This document shows, piece by piece, positions 1 through 8,644 of a stretch of DNA of 46,609 bases (its first letter is position 1; each line of letters begins with the position of its first letter). Origin of the DNA: Alphaproteobacteria bacterium (GTDB taxonomy: Bacteria > Pseudomonadota > Alphaproteobacteria > Micavibrionales > Micavibrionaceae); assembly GCA_024275825.1 (NCBI GenBank), contig JAJRYK010000014.1, positions 1 through 46,609 on the forward strand, given 5' to 3'. A program made the translations under genes and the position numbers. Below the pieces are notes generated by a model. It searched no databases and was not told the origin of the DNA. It saw only the letters and a program-made list of their open reading frames with translations.

Positions 1-135
1 CTAGAGAAAACCGGCAAGAAAGTAGGTGTTTTAAACATTCTCTACGCGTGTCGGCTTACCGCTCATGCCCAAGGGCCGCGCAGCGCCGGGCTTCACGTTA
101 AAAATTCTCTGATACCGATGGATTGGAAGACTGAA

Positions 136-211
136 TGGCAGGGGCATGGAGACTTGAACTCCAGACCTACGGTTTTGGAGACCGTCGCTCTACCAACTGA
201 GCTATACCCCT
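136..211 (-). tRNA. tRNA-Trp (CCA anticodon)
   Basis: Read on the minus strand, the sequence folds as a standard cloverleaf. The 7-bp acceptor stem pairs AGGGGTA with TGCCCCT. The D-arm is TAGCTCAGTTGGTAGAGC, the anticodon loop is CTCCAAA with anticodon CCA, and the T-loop is GTTCAAGTC. The 3' terminal CCA is encoded (136-138) after discriminator G (139). In many alphaproteobacteria tRNA-Trp lies just before secE; here secE is about 29 kb away and on the other strand. Confidence 0.96.
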
Positions 212-537
212 AAAAGCCTATTAAAGCGAGCTTATTCTTACTGTTTATTAAAGAAAATGGCAAGTGTTTGTGTGCTTAAAATTTTAGAAACTAAAATTAT
301 GACTGCTTATCTTTAGTGTCTTTATCTAGATCAAATCTAGAGACCTGTATTCCTTTCCCATTAACAAATTTGAATCCTCGCGGCGGGGGCAAAATGAGGA
401 GTGATAACCTTTAGTATGGCAGTATGTTGTCGTAGTGGACATTATCGTTTCTTAAATTTATTCATTATAATATTTTTTGAGGGGTAGTGGCGTTTAGTTC
501 GTATAAGAGGTAAGGTTGAACGAATGGAGTAAAAGAT
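212..537. other. Intergenic region between tRNA-Trp and the metal region
   Basis: No coding region is supported in this AT-rich gap. It contains two TCTAGA hexamers separated by five bases (325-341), which can form a small hairpin, and a perfect TATAAT box at 466-471. It serves as the divergent 5' flank of the tRNA gene and the first metal operon. Confidence 0.6.
442..471 (+). promoter_or_regulatory. Possible promoter of the cnrYXH-cusCBA-like operon
   Basis: A perfect TATAAT (466-471) has a weak -35 candidate TTATCG (442-447) 18 bp upstream. The gene start follows about 65 bp later. If the operon is activated by its own ECF sigma factor, a second, non-consensus promoter must exist in 472-537; I could not identify it with confidence. 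Confidence 0.35.
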
Positions 538-870
538 ATGTTGTTGAAAACCATTGATAAATTACTGGATCGGTCTTTTCAAAAAGAGCCGAATTGTAGC
601 CGTCTTAATCGGCTGGAATCTGATGTTTGGAGGCAGATCAGGCAGAGTAAAACAGCGCAGAGTGCCATATCATTCATGATGCCTGTCTGGGGCAATACAC
701 AGCTTCGTTATGCCTCTTTGAGCTTGGCTCTTATTGGTGGGCTGATGGTGTCGCAAGCTTCTATCCAACCCACGCCGCACGCTTATACATTGGGATTAGA
801 AGTATTTTCACCTAACGCCCCCTTTCCTATGACAGCAAGTTTTGAACAGCCGGACCCAGCCTCCTCATGA
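538..870 (+). CDS. CnrY-like membrane anti-sigma factor (putative)
   Basis: This is a 110-residue protein with a charged N-terminal half (about residues 1-55) containing LNRLESDVWRQI, one hydrophobic segment (about 58-75) and a short periplasmic tail. That is the layout of small single-pass anti-sigma factors such as CnrY/NccY, which hold an ECF sigma factor through the cytoplasmic N-terminus. Sequence identity to CnrY is not obvious, so the call rests mainly on size, topology and position. It is the first gene before a CnrX-like sensor and an ECF sigma factor, the same order as cnrYXH in Cupriavidus. The stop overlaps the next start (ATGA), so translation is probably coupled. The start ATG follows TGGAGTAAAAGAT, an acceptable ribosome binding site. 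Confidence 0.6.
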   Translation: MLLKTIDKLLDRSFQKEPNCSRLNRLESDVWRQIRQSKTAQSAISFMMPVWGNTQLRYASLSLALIGGLMVSQASIQPTPHAYTLGLEVFSPNAPFPMTASFEQPDPASS

Positions 871-1319
871 AAAACATTCCTCACATAGCCTTCTTTTTAG
901 TGATCGTCGCCTGCGCCGGGTTTGCCGGAGTTTGGATTGGTCAAAATACATTGATGGTGCGCCAGCATCCGCATGGAAATACTGGTGATATGCACTCTAT
1001 ACTGCACGACCAATTGGAGATCACAACACAACAAGAAGAGCAGCTCACGCCAATTGAGAAAGAGTTTAAGCGCCTGAAAGCCCTGTATCAAGGCCAGATG
1101 AAAACCGCAAATATGGAGCTGGCACAGGCTATTAAGGATGGCGGTTATGAATCCCCTGAAATTGAAACAATCGTTCATAAAATCCACAGCGCCATGGGAT
1201 CTTTGCAAAGCTTAAGTCTTGAGCATCTTGCGGATATGCATAAAACTCTGAGCGCAGAGCAAAATAAAAAACTGCAGGAGATGGTTGTTGAGCAGCTTCA
1301 ACGGAACGCCGGAGAATAA
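867..1319 (+). CDS. CnrX-like periplasmic metal sensor (Metal_resist/CpxP-like fold)
   Basis: This is a 150-residue protein with an N-terminal membrane anchor (about residues 7-26) and a helical periplasmic domain. In CnrX of Cupriavidus metallidurans the Ni/Co ligands are His42, His46, Glu63, His119 and Met123. This protein has His43, His47, Glu64, His120 and Met124: all five ligand types at identical spacing, shifted by one residue. It should therefore sense metal in the periplasm and signal to the anti-sigma factor encoded just upstream (4-bp overlap). The coding sequence overlaps the following sigma-factor gene by 35 bp. The exact metal is not settled, because the pump encoded downstream has copper/silver features rather than Ni/Co ones. 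Confidence 0.88.
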   Translation: MKNIPHIAFFLVIVACAGFAGVWIGQNTLMVRQHPHGNTGDMHSILHDQLEITTQQEEQLTPIEKEFKRLKALYQGQMKTANMELAQAIKDGGYESPEIETIVHKIHSAMGSLQSLSLEHLADMHKTLSAEQNKKLQEMVVEQLQRNAGE

Positions 1320-1902
1320 CAGCGCGCCGGATAATCGCAGCGATGGAGAAATTATGCTGGCTCTGCAAAGTGGTCAGGATAAGGCGCTTGATGCGTTAAT
1401 GCGTCGTTACAAACAGCAGCTTTTTCATTTCGTGACTCGTTATACGCGTGATGAAGATACGTCTTACGACATTGTGCAGGAAACATTTTTCCGCGTTTAT
1501 AATAAGGCTGAGAGTTTTAATCCGGCCTATAAATTCAAAACATGGCTTTATCAGATTGCGCTTAATTTATGCCGCGATTACGCGCGTAAAAAGAAGCTGC
1601 AATCCTTTGTGTCACTGGACACATGGATGGGTAGTGATGACGGCAGCGGATCGCTGCACGATATTTTGACCAGCGGTGAGAATATTGAGAGCCTGACCGA
1701 GCACCGTCAAACACTTAAACTGCTGAAAAATCAGATCGACCGGCTGCCGCATAAGTTAAAGACGGCTCTGATCTTGTTTGCCCTTGAAGGCCATTCACAA
1801 GAAGAATGCGCGCGTATCCTGGGCATTACACCAAAGACGGTGGAGATGCGGGTTTATCGCGCTCGAAAAACACTGCTGCAAACCCTCTCTAAGAAAATTT
1901 GA
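1285..1902 (+). CDS. CnrH-like ECF sigma factor
   Basis: This is a 205-residue RpoE-type sigma factor. Region 2 lies at about residues 35-105, with DIVQETFFRVYN and FKTWLYQIALNLCRDYARKKK-type core- and -10-binding features. Region 4 lies at about 145-203, with LPHKLKTALILFALEGHSQ and a helix-turn-helix ending VEMRVYRARKTL. No ATG fits upstream of region 2, so a TTG start is chosen at 1285 (a second TTG is at 1288). CAGGAG lies at 1275-1280, four bases upstream. The overlap with the sensor gene suggests translational coupling. It probably directs transcription of its own operon when the CnrX-like sensor releases it. Confidence 0.9.
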   Translation: MLSSFNGTPENNSAPDNRSDGEIMLALQSGQDKALDALMRRYKQQLFHFVTRYTRDEDTSYDIVQETFFRVYNKAESFNPAYKFKTWLYQIALNLCRDYARKKKLQSFVSLDTWMGSDDGSGSLHDILTSGENIESLTEHRQTLKLLKNQIDRLPHKLKTALILFALEGHSQEECARILGITPKTVEMRVYRARKTLLQTLSKKI

Positions 1903-1959
1903 GGGATTACGCTATACTCTTCGTACTAGACTTAAGTGACTTTAATTTCGGAGACTATT

Positions 1960-3237
1960 ATGACCTTCAAAATCGTTCTAAAATCCCATCTTTTTGCTTT
2001 GAGCGCGGCGCTTGTTTTATTAAGTTACGGCTCTAGCTTTGCCGTCTCGTTTGATGAGTATATGCAGCGCTTGAGCGATCACCCGCAGGTCATGAGTGTT
2101 TTGGCGCAGAGTGAGGCGACAAGAGCGCAAGCACAAGGGGAATTGGGATTGCCTGACCCAACTTTTTCAATCGGTGTTGATAATGTGCCGGTTTCAGATC
2201 CGGCCTTTGACCGGTTTTTACCGACCTCTAAAGTTATCGGGTTTAACCAGAAAATTCCAAATCCGGTCATGCTGCGCGCGAAATCAGACAAGTTGGAACA
2301 GCTTTCCGAGAAACAGAAGTTAATGGCAGACTACACGGCTGCGCGGCTGCGTTTTATGTTGGTGACCAAGCTGGCGGAGCATGAAGCGGTAAAAACGCAG
2401 ACGGGGCTAATTAAGAAGCAGCTTGGCTTTTATCACGAGCTGGAAGACACATTTAAAGGCCAGATTGAATCGGGGCGCGCGGTCTATCAACGGTTTTCTG
2501 AAGTGGATGTGGAGCGCGCCGAGGCCGAGCGGAAGCTGAATGATCTTGATGCTAAACTCACGTCAATTGAGGCGGAGTTTGTGCGGCTGATTGACGAGGT
2601 GCCGGAGGTTGAAATCCCTGAAATTGCTGAGGCAGGCTGGAATAAAGATTCTAGTGCGTTATACCCCGTTTTGATTGCGGCGCAGGATATTGATATCGCG
2701 AAGAAAGGCGTTGGTATTGCGGACGCAGCCTTCCTGCCGAACTTTGGCGTAAACGCCATTTATAAGCAACGCGAAGATGGAAAAAATGGAAGTTTTTCTG
2801 GAGATGACTGGTTCTCTGTCCAGGCGCAAATTACAGTGCCACTCTGGGCCTCACAAAATCGAAAACCCAAATTGAAAGCTGCCAAAAACCGTGAGCGCAG
2901 CGCGATGTTTGCTTATGATGATATGCGCCGCCAGTGGGTACAAAAAATGACAGCGTTGCAAAGTATGCGGGATGCGGCGGGTAAAAATGTTAAAGTTCTG
3001 CAGGATAAAGACCATGCGATGAAGGGCAAAATCAAAGCTGCACAGCGCAATTACGAAGCCGGAACAGCGGAGCTTGACGGTGTCTTGTTCGCCAAAATTG
3101 ACCGTCTGAATATTCAAGCACAACTCGCGCAGGTTAAGGCTATGCACACATCCAGAGCCGCAGAGTTTAATTCAAATATTATAAGTGGTTTTACGGCAGA
3201 TACTTCTGCTGATTTGCTAAAGGAGACACAAGAATGA
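1960..3237 (+). CDS. CusC/TolC-family outer-membrane efflux protein
   Basis: The protein has 425 residues from ATG 1960, which is preceded by CGGAG at a good distance. An upstream in-frame GTG at 1936 is less likely. A signal peptide (about residues 1-28, ending SSFA) is followed by two long coiled-coil repeats typical of outer-membrane factors, e.g. around ERAEAERKLNDLDAKL. The protein forms the outer-membrane channel for the adaptor and RND pump encoded next. Its stop overlaps the next ATG by 4 bp. No acylated N-terminal cysteine is visible, so it is probably not a lipoprotein like E. coli CusC. Confidence 0.88.
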   Translation: MTFKIVLKSHLFALSAALVLLSYGSSFAVSFDEYMQRLSDHPQVMSVLAQSEATRAQAQGELGLPDPTFSIGVDNVPVSDPAFDRFLPTSKVIGFNQKIPNPVMLRAKSDKLEQLSEKQKLMADYTAARLRFMLVTKLAEHEAVKTQTGLIKKQLGFYHELEDTFKGQIESGRAVYQRFSEVDVERAEAERKLNDLDAKLTSIEAEFVRLIDEVPEVEIPEIAEAGWNKDSSALYPVLIAAQDIDIAKKGVGIADAAFLPNFGVNAIYKQREDGKNGSFSGDDWFSVQAQITVPLWASQNRKPKLKAAKNRERSAMFAYDDMRRQWVQKMTALQSMRDAAGKNVKVLQDKDHAMKGKIKAAQRNYEAGTAELDGVLFAKIDRLNIQAQLAQVKAMHTSRAAEFNSNIISGFTADTSADLLKETQE

Positions 3238-5093
3238 AAAAATTAGTCCCGGTTCTGTTTTTGGCTCTGGCCTTTGTCGTTGCGCCATTATTTCTTTCGG
3301 CATTTGTAAAATCCCCGGCGTTTATAAGTGGGGCGGCCTTCGCAGCGGAGCAGCAATATACATGTCCTATGCACCCGCATTATGTGGCAGATCGCCCCGG
3401 ATCCTGCCCGATTTGCGGGATGGATCTGGTCGCCCTAGAAAGTGACGGGGATAGCGACGATGAAGAGAATGGCGCTATCGAGGAAGACGTGATGCAAGCA
3501 GCGCCTTCACCATCAACCAAGACAGGCGAGAGGAAAATTTTATATTGGGTTGCGCCGATGAACCCGAATTACAAAATGGATAAACCGGGCAAATCGCCTA
3601 TGGGTATGGATCTGGTTCCGGTTTATGCGGAAGATGATGCTGGCGATGATACATCCGCAGGTAAAAAGAAAGGGAGCAATAAACGCTCCGGTGTAACGAT
3701 TGCACCCGAAACCATTCAGAGCATTGGTGTGCGCACGGAAAAGGCGCAAATGGCAAGCTTTGGTACACTGGTACGCAGCTACGGCGATGTGACAGAAAAT
3801 GTGCGCTTGCAAAGTGATATTTCAGGCCGCGTATCGGGCTGGATTAAAGAGCTGAAAATCAAAGCGGAAGGCGACGAAGTTAAGAAAGGTGATCTTCTTT
3901 TTATGCTCGATAGCCCGGAGTTGATTTCCGCGCAGCAAGACTATATCAGCGCTCGCAGCACAGGAATTAAGGGTCGCATTAATGCCGCCAAAAGACGGCT
4001 CGGATCGCTTGGCGTACAAGATATGGCTATTCAGGAAATTAAAGGCAAAGCAAAGCCTTATATCCCGTTTTATGCCACGCAGGATGGGATTGTCAGTGAG
4101 ATCAATATCCGTGAGGGTAGCTACGTTAAGCCGGGTATGAAAGTCATTCAGATACAGGATTATTCATCAGTGTGGATCGATGTCAGCATTGCCGAGCAGG
4201 ATATTTCTTACGTGAACGGCGAAACCAAAGTCAGTGTAGCTTTTCCGAATTTAGGCATTCAGGCGCAAGACGCACAAATTGATTATATCTATCCCACCAT
4301 TGATCGCGCAACGCGCACAGGCCGCGTACGGCTGGTTTTGGACAACGCAGATAAGATGATTAAGCCCGGCGCGTATGCCGATGTAGAATTTGAAACGGGT
4401 GTAAAACGTCGCCTCTCTATCCCTAGCGATGCAATTCTTAAAAGTAAAGATGGAGATTTTGTTGTTGTCGCGATTAGAGAAGGACGTTTTCAACCGCGCA
4501 AAGTTTTGTCAGGATTGCGCTATAAAGGCCGCACGGAAGTTCTGGAGGGGTTAAAGAATAACGATAGCATTGTGGTGAGCGGTCAATTCTTGATCGATTC
4601 CGAAAGCGCCCTGCGGGAATCTTTCCGCAAAATGAAGCGTATGCAAACGGATCTAGCCGCGCTGGATATTGATGATGACCAAATGGTGATGATTGATCAT
4701 CTGGTTGATGCTGCGCTTTATATACATGCGGAAGTCACAGCCGGGCGTTCTCCTAACGCCAAAATGATTATGCCTGCCCTTACATTGGGTGATCACTTGA
4801 TTCCTGTCTTTCGCGGGACGCAATTACAATTTGTACTGGAAGATGCTGAGCGTGCGCTTATCAAAGGCAAAGAAAGCCTGACGGATAAGGAATGGCTGGA
4901 GACTATGAATGAACTGGTCATTGCTCTGAAGCCATGGATTTTAGAAGGAAAGCCCGATTATTATGTTTCTAAAGATGTGAACATTTATATGGATCACGCC
5001 TTAAATACATATTGGCTGCAAAGAGGCGATGCACCGCAGAACCCTTATAGCGATGGCATGGCGATGAAGGTGAGTAATACAGATGAAAAGTAA
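3234..5093 (+). CDS. cusB: CusB-like membrane fusion protein with heavy-metal-binding domains
   Basis: This is a 619-residue periplasmic adaptor. After a signal peptide (about 1-38) comes a heavy-metal-binding motif at residues 43-65 (CPMHP...CPICGMDL). Next is a CusB N-terminal motif at 102-131 in which Met109, Met123 and Met125 match the three copper/silver-binding methionines of E. coli CusB (APM, SPMGMDLVP). The barrel-sandwich and beta-barrel domains span about 175-455. An extra helical C-terminal part of about 150 residues follows, resembling the DUF3347-type extension seen in some CusB homologues. It overlaps both neighbours (4 and 11 bp), as expected in a tightly coupled CBA operon. 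It would link the inner-membrane pump to the outer-membrane channel and pass metal to it. Confidence 0.92.
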   Translation: MKKLVPVLFLALAFVVAPLFLSAFVKSPAFISGAAFAAEQQYTCPMHPHYVADRPGSCPICGMDLVALESDGDSDDEENGAIEEDVMQAAPSPSTKTGERKILYWVAPMNPNYKMDKPGKSPMGMDLVPVYAEDDAGDDTSAGKKKGSNKRSGVTIAPETIQSIGVRTEKAQMASFGTLVRSYGDVTENVRLQSDISGRVSGWIKELKIKAEGDEVKKGDLLFMLDSPELISAQQDYISARSTGIKGRINAAKRRLGSLGVQDMAIQEIKGKAKPYIPFYATQDGIVSEINIREGSYVKPGMKVIQIQDYSSVWIDVSIAEQDISYVNGETKVSVAFPNLGIQAQDAQIDYIYPTIDRATRTGRVRLVLDNADKMIKPGAYADVEFETGVKRRLSIPSDAILKSKDGDFVVVAIREGRFQPRKVLSGLRYKGRTEVLEGLKNNDSIVVSGQFLIDSESALRESFRKMKRMQTDLAALDIDDDQMVMIDHLVDAALYIHAEVTAGRSPNAKMIMPALTLGDHLIPVFRGTQLQFVLEDAERALIKGKESLTDKEWLETMNELVIALKPWILEGKPDYYVSKDVNIYMDHALNTYWLQRGDAPQNPYSDGMAMKVSNTDEK

Positions 5094-8000
5094 TAATGAA
5101 GACGAGCATCTCTCCCATGACCCAACGCAATCTTTTGTTGCGAAAATCATTGAATGGTCGGTGAATAACCAGCTTTTGATTGGCATGATGATGATCGCGC
5201 TTTTGATTGCGGGCGTGATGGCGATCAAGAATACGCCGCTTGATGCCATTCCCGATATGTCCGACACGCAAGTGATTATCAAAACTGAATTTGCCGGACA
5301 ATCGCCGCAAATTATCGAGGATCTGGTAACCTATCCGCTTTCCACCACTATGCTTGGTCTGCCGAAAACCAAGAATGTGCGCGGGTTTTCGATGTTCGGC
5401 ACGTCCTTTGTTTATATCATCTTTGAAGATAAGGTTGACCAATATTGGGCGCGTAGCCGCGTCATTGAAGCGCTATCTAAAATTCAGGGCGATTTGCCGC
5501 CCAATGTCGTGCCGCAAATTGGCCCGGATGCCACGGGGGTGGGCTGGGTTTATCAATATGCTGTGATTGATAAAACCGGGAAACATGATTTATCGCAGCT
5601 GCGATCTTTGCAAGATTGGTTCCTGAAGTTCGAGCTGGCCACCGTACCGGGCGTATCAGAAGTCGCCTCGGTTGGCGGGTTTGTGAAGGAATATCAGGTT
5701 CTGATCGATCCGAACCGCTTGCGCGCCTTTAACGTGCCGATCAAGCGTTTGATGGATGCGGTGCGCAGTGCCTCTATGGATGCGGGCGGGCGCGTGATTG
5801 AAAAGGCGGAGATGGAGCTGATGATCCGCTCCAAGGGCTATGTCACCAATATAAACCAGCTCAAAAAGATCGTGCTTTATGCGCGTGATGGAACGCCGGT
5901 GAAGCTATCGGATGTTGCCCGCGTGATTGAAGGGCCAGAGCTGCGGCGCGGCGTGACTGAGCTGAACGGCGAGGGTGAGGTTGTTTCCGGCGTGGTGATT
6001 ATGCGCTCTGGCGAGAACGCTCTGCATGTGATTGAGGGCGTGAAGGAAAAGCTCGAAGAGCTGCAACACGGCTTGCCCGAAGGGGTTGAGATTGTATCCG
6101 TGTATGACCGCGCGCCGCTGATTGAGGGCGCGGTTGAATATCTGGTGGAAAAATTGATTGAAGAAGGTTTTGTTGTTTTATTTATCTCCTTCATTTTCCT
6201 TTTACATGTGCGCTCGGCTTTTGTCGCGATTGTCACGCTGCCGCTTGGCGTTTTGGCGGCCTTCATTGTGATGTCGGCGCAGGGGATCACGGCCAACATC
6301 ATGTCGCTGAGCGGCATTGCCATTGCCATTGGCGCGATGGTGGATGCGTCCGTAGTGATGGTTGAAAATGCGCATCGAAAGCTCTCGGATTTAGGAGATG
6401 GTGCCACGCGAGAGGAAAAGAACGCGGCTATTCTGCTCTACACCAAGGAAGTTGGGCCGGGGCTGTTTTTCTCTTTGTTGATTATCACCGTGTCATTTAT
6501 GCCGGTTTTTGCGCTGACGGGGCAATCTTACCGCCTGTTCTCACCGCTGGCCTTTACTAAGACCTATGCGATGGGGTTTGCGGCAATTTTCTCCATTACT
6601 GTTGTGCCTGTTTTGATGCTCTGGCTTATACGCGGTAAAATCCGTAAGGAAGAAGAAAACCCGATTAATCGCTGGTTTATCCATATGTACAAGCCGCTTT
6701 TAAACGGCGCGCTGAAAAAGAAATATCTGACACTTATGCTCGCCTTTGCTTTGCTTTGCTCTATGATCTGGCCCATTGCAAAGACAGGCTCGGAATTCAT
6801 GCCGGCGCTTTATGAGGGGGAGCTGCTCTATATGCCCACCACCTTGCCGGGCGTGTCCATTACCAAGGCCAAGGAAATCCTCCAGCAAACTAACCGTATG
6901 ATCAAGCTGGTGCCGGAAGTGCATCACGTTTTCGGTAAGGTCGGCCGCGCCGATACCGCCACTGACCCTGCGCCGATTTCAATGATCGAGACATGGATCA
7001 AGCTCAAACCCAAATCGGAGTGGCGCGAGGGGATGGATGTTGATGCACTGATTAAAGATTTTAATAGCCGCGTGAAAATCCCCGGCGTGGTGAATAGCTG
7101 GGGCTATCCCATCACAACCCGGATGGATATGATCTCAACGGGCGTGCGCACGCCGATCGGGATCAAGATCGCAGGTGATGATCTGGATGTTATCGGACGG
7201 GTCGCGCTTGATATCGAGGCCAGTATCAAGGATGTTCCCGGCACGCGCTCGGCCTTTGCCGATCGCGTCACAGGCGGGAAATATCTGGAGATTGAGCCAA
7301 ATAGAGACGAGCTTGCACGGCGCAATATTGATCTGGGCGTGTTCCAAAACATTATCGGCACCGCGCTGGGCGGGATGAAAATGGCGGAATCTATTCAAGG
7401 GCGGGAGCGCTATAACATCATGCTGCGCTATGACCGCCCGTTTCGCGAAGACCCGGAAGATCTCTCTAATATCCTGATCCCGACACCGCAAGGCCAGCAT
7501 ATCCCGCTGGGCGAGCTGGCAAGCATTGAGTTTGTCGAAGGCCCCCCGATGATCAAGAGCGAAAATGCGCGTTTGACGGGCTGGGTCTTTGTTGATATCG
7601 AAGGTGTAGATATCGGTACATACGTCAAAAATGCACAAAAAATTGTCGCAGAAAAAGTTGACCTGCCGCCCGGTTACGCCCTGATCTGGTCGGGGCAGTT
7701 TGAGCAAATGATGGAGGCCAAAGCACGGATGCAAATTGCTGTTCCAGCGGCAATCTTTATTATATTTATGCTGCTGATGCTGCATTTCGGGCGGTTTGAT
7801 CGTACGCTTCTTATTATGCTCTCGCTTCCCTTCGGGTTGATCGGCGGGGTGTGGGCGCTCTATTTCGCGGGCTATAATTTCTCTGTCGCGGTCGGTGTTG
7901 GCTTTATCGCGCTGGCGGGCATAGCGGTGGAAACTGCTGTGGTGATGCTGCTCTACATTGACCATCAAGTGCGCGCCTATCCGCCCAAAACGCGCCAAGA

Positions 8001-8253
8001 GCTGTTCGATGCCGTTATGCATGGCGCGGTGCTGCGCGTGCGGCCAAAGCTGATGACCGTTAGTGTGATCCTTGCGGGCCTAACCCCGATTTTTCTAACC
8101 TCCGGGCTGGGCTCAGACGTTATGCGCCGCATTGCCCTGCCTATGGTTGGCGGCATGGTCAGCACGACAGTCCTAACCCTGATCGTTATTCCGGTTGTAT
8201 ATTATATCTGGGAAAGCCGCAGATTTAAAAAAGAGGAAAATTCTGAGGGATAA
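5083..8253 (+). CDS. cusA: CusA-like Cu/Ag efflux RND transporter
   Basis: This is a 1056-residue HME-RND pump with twelve predicted membrane segments and two large periplasmic loops. The copper/silver-site methionines of E. coli CusA (573, 623, 672) have counterparts Met584 (LLYMPTTLPG), Met634 (ISMIETW) and Met683 (DMISTG), with the same 50 and 49 residue spacing. The fourth membrane helix carries AIGAMVDASVVMVENAH, the pattern of the monovalent-metal (Cu/Ag) group, with the proton-relay Asp and Glu. It exports periplasmic or cytoplasmic Cu(I)/Ag(I) using the proton gradient, together with the two preceding gene products. The start overlaps the cusB-like gene by 11 bp. Confidence 0.95.
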   Translation: MKSNNEDEHLSHDPTQSFVAKIIEWSVNNQLLIGMMMIALLIAGVMAIKNTPLDAIPDMSDTQVIIKTEFAGQSPQIIEDLVTYPLSTTMLGLPKTKNVRGFSMFGTSFVYIIFEDKVDQYWARSRVIEALSKIQGDLPPNVVPQIGPDATGVGWVYQYAVIDKTGKHDLSQLRSLQDWFLKFELATVPGVSEVASVGGFVKEYQVLIDPNRLRAFNVPIKRLMDAVRSASMDAGGRVIEKAEMELMIRSKGYVTNINQLKKIVLYARDGTPVKLSDVARVIEGPELRRGVTELNGEGEVVSGVVIMRSGENALHVIEGVKEKLEELQHGLPEGVEIVSVYDRAPLIEGAVEYLVEKLIEEGFVVLFISFIFLLHVRSAFVAIVTLPLGVLAAFIVMSAQGITANIMSLSGIAIAIGAMVDASVVMVENAHRKLSDLGDGATREEKNAAILLYTKEVGPGLFFSLLIITVSFMPVFALTGQSYRLFSPLAFTKTYAMGFAAIFSITVVPVLMLWLIRGKIRKEEENPINRWFIHMYKPLLNGALKKKYLTLMLAFALLCSMIWPIAKTGSEFMPALYEGELLYMPTTLPGVSITKAKEILQQTNRMIKLVPEVHHVFGKVGRADTATDPAPISMIETWIKLKPKSEWREGMDVDALIKDFNSRVKIPGVVNSWGYPITTRMDMISTGVRTPIGIKIAGDDLDVIGRVALDIEASIKDVPGTRSAFADRVTGGKYLEIEPNRDELARRNIDLGVFQNIIGTALGGMKMAESIQGRERYNIMLRYDRPFREDPEDLSNILIPTPQGQHIPLGELASIEFVEGPPMIKSENARLTGWVFVDIEGVDIGTYVKNAQKIVAEKVDLPPGYALIWSGQFEQMMEAKARMQIAVPAAIFIIFMLLMLHFGRFDRTLLIMLSLPFGLIGGVWALYFAGYNFSVAVGVGFIALAGIAVETAVVMLLYIDHQVRAYPPKTRQELFDAVMHGAVLRVRPKLMTVSVILAGLTPIFLTSGLGSDVMRRIALPMVGGMVSTTVLTLIVIPVVYYIWESRRFKKEENSEG

Positions 8254-8307
8254 GCGTTTTTGCGCCGTACTATTATATGTGAGGCATAATTTAAAAAGGA
8301 GATCACT

Positions 8308-8616
8308 ATGAAGAAGAAAAACCTAGCGCTATCCATGACCATATCCACGGCAATCTTGAGCCTGTCGGCAGCGGGCGCTTTGGCGCATTTGGAGCCGCAG
8401 GACGGCGAAGACATGCAGAAATGCTACGGCGTGGTTAAGGCTGGCGAGAATGATTGCGCATCTGAAGCCAATCAACATGGCTGCGCGGGCATGGCGGAAA
8501 CAGATTCCGATGTGAATGAATGGATCAAAATTCCAAACGGCCTTTGTGACAAGCTGGTTGGCGGGGCCTTAGCAGAAGGCAAGACAGCCCAACTGGACAA
8601 AGACAAAAAAGATTAA
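8308..8616 (+). CDS. Bufferin-type (BufA1/DUF2282) secreted peptide precursor
   Basis: This is a 102-residue protein with a signal peptide (about 1-27, ending GALA) and the DUF2282 signature KCYGVVKAGENDCA, then HGCAG and PNGLCDKLVGG, giving four conserved cysteines. DUF2282 proteins have been described as bufferins, ribosomally made peptides whose cysteines are modified by MNIO (DUF692) enzymes and which help bacteria cope with copper. No DUF692 or DUF2063 partner lies in this window. It follows cusA after 54 bp with a strong AAGGAG site, so it is probably co-expressed with the pump and would bind copper in the periplasm. Whether it is modified here is unknown. Confidence 0.82.
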   Translation: MKKKNLALSMTISTAILSLSAAGALAHLEPQDGEDMQKCYGVVKAGENDCASEANQHGCAGMAETDSDVNEWIKIPNGLCDKLVGGALAEGKTAQLDKDKKD

Positions 8617-8644
8617 CCACCATAAAAGAGAGAGGATTTAAGCA

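Noticed and set aside
1-213. Open plus-strand frame from the window start through the tRNA gene
   Set aside because: Its last third is simply the antisense of tRNA-Trp, it has no family features, and such frames across tRNA genes are common artefacts. The first 120 bases show nothing else I can support.
7135-8022. Long minus-strand frame of 295 residues
   Set aside because: It is antisense to the cusA-like gene, with a composition typical of a shadow frame and no recognisable domain.
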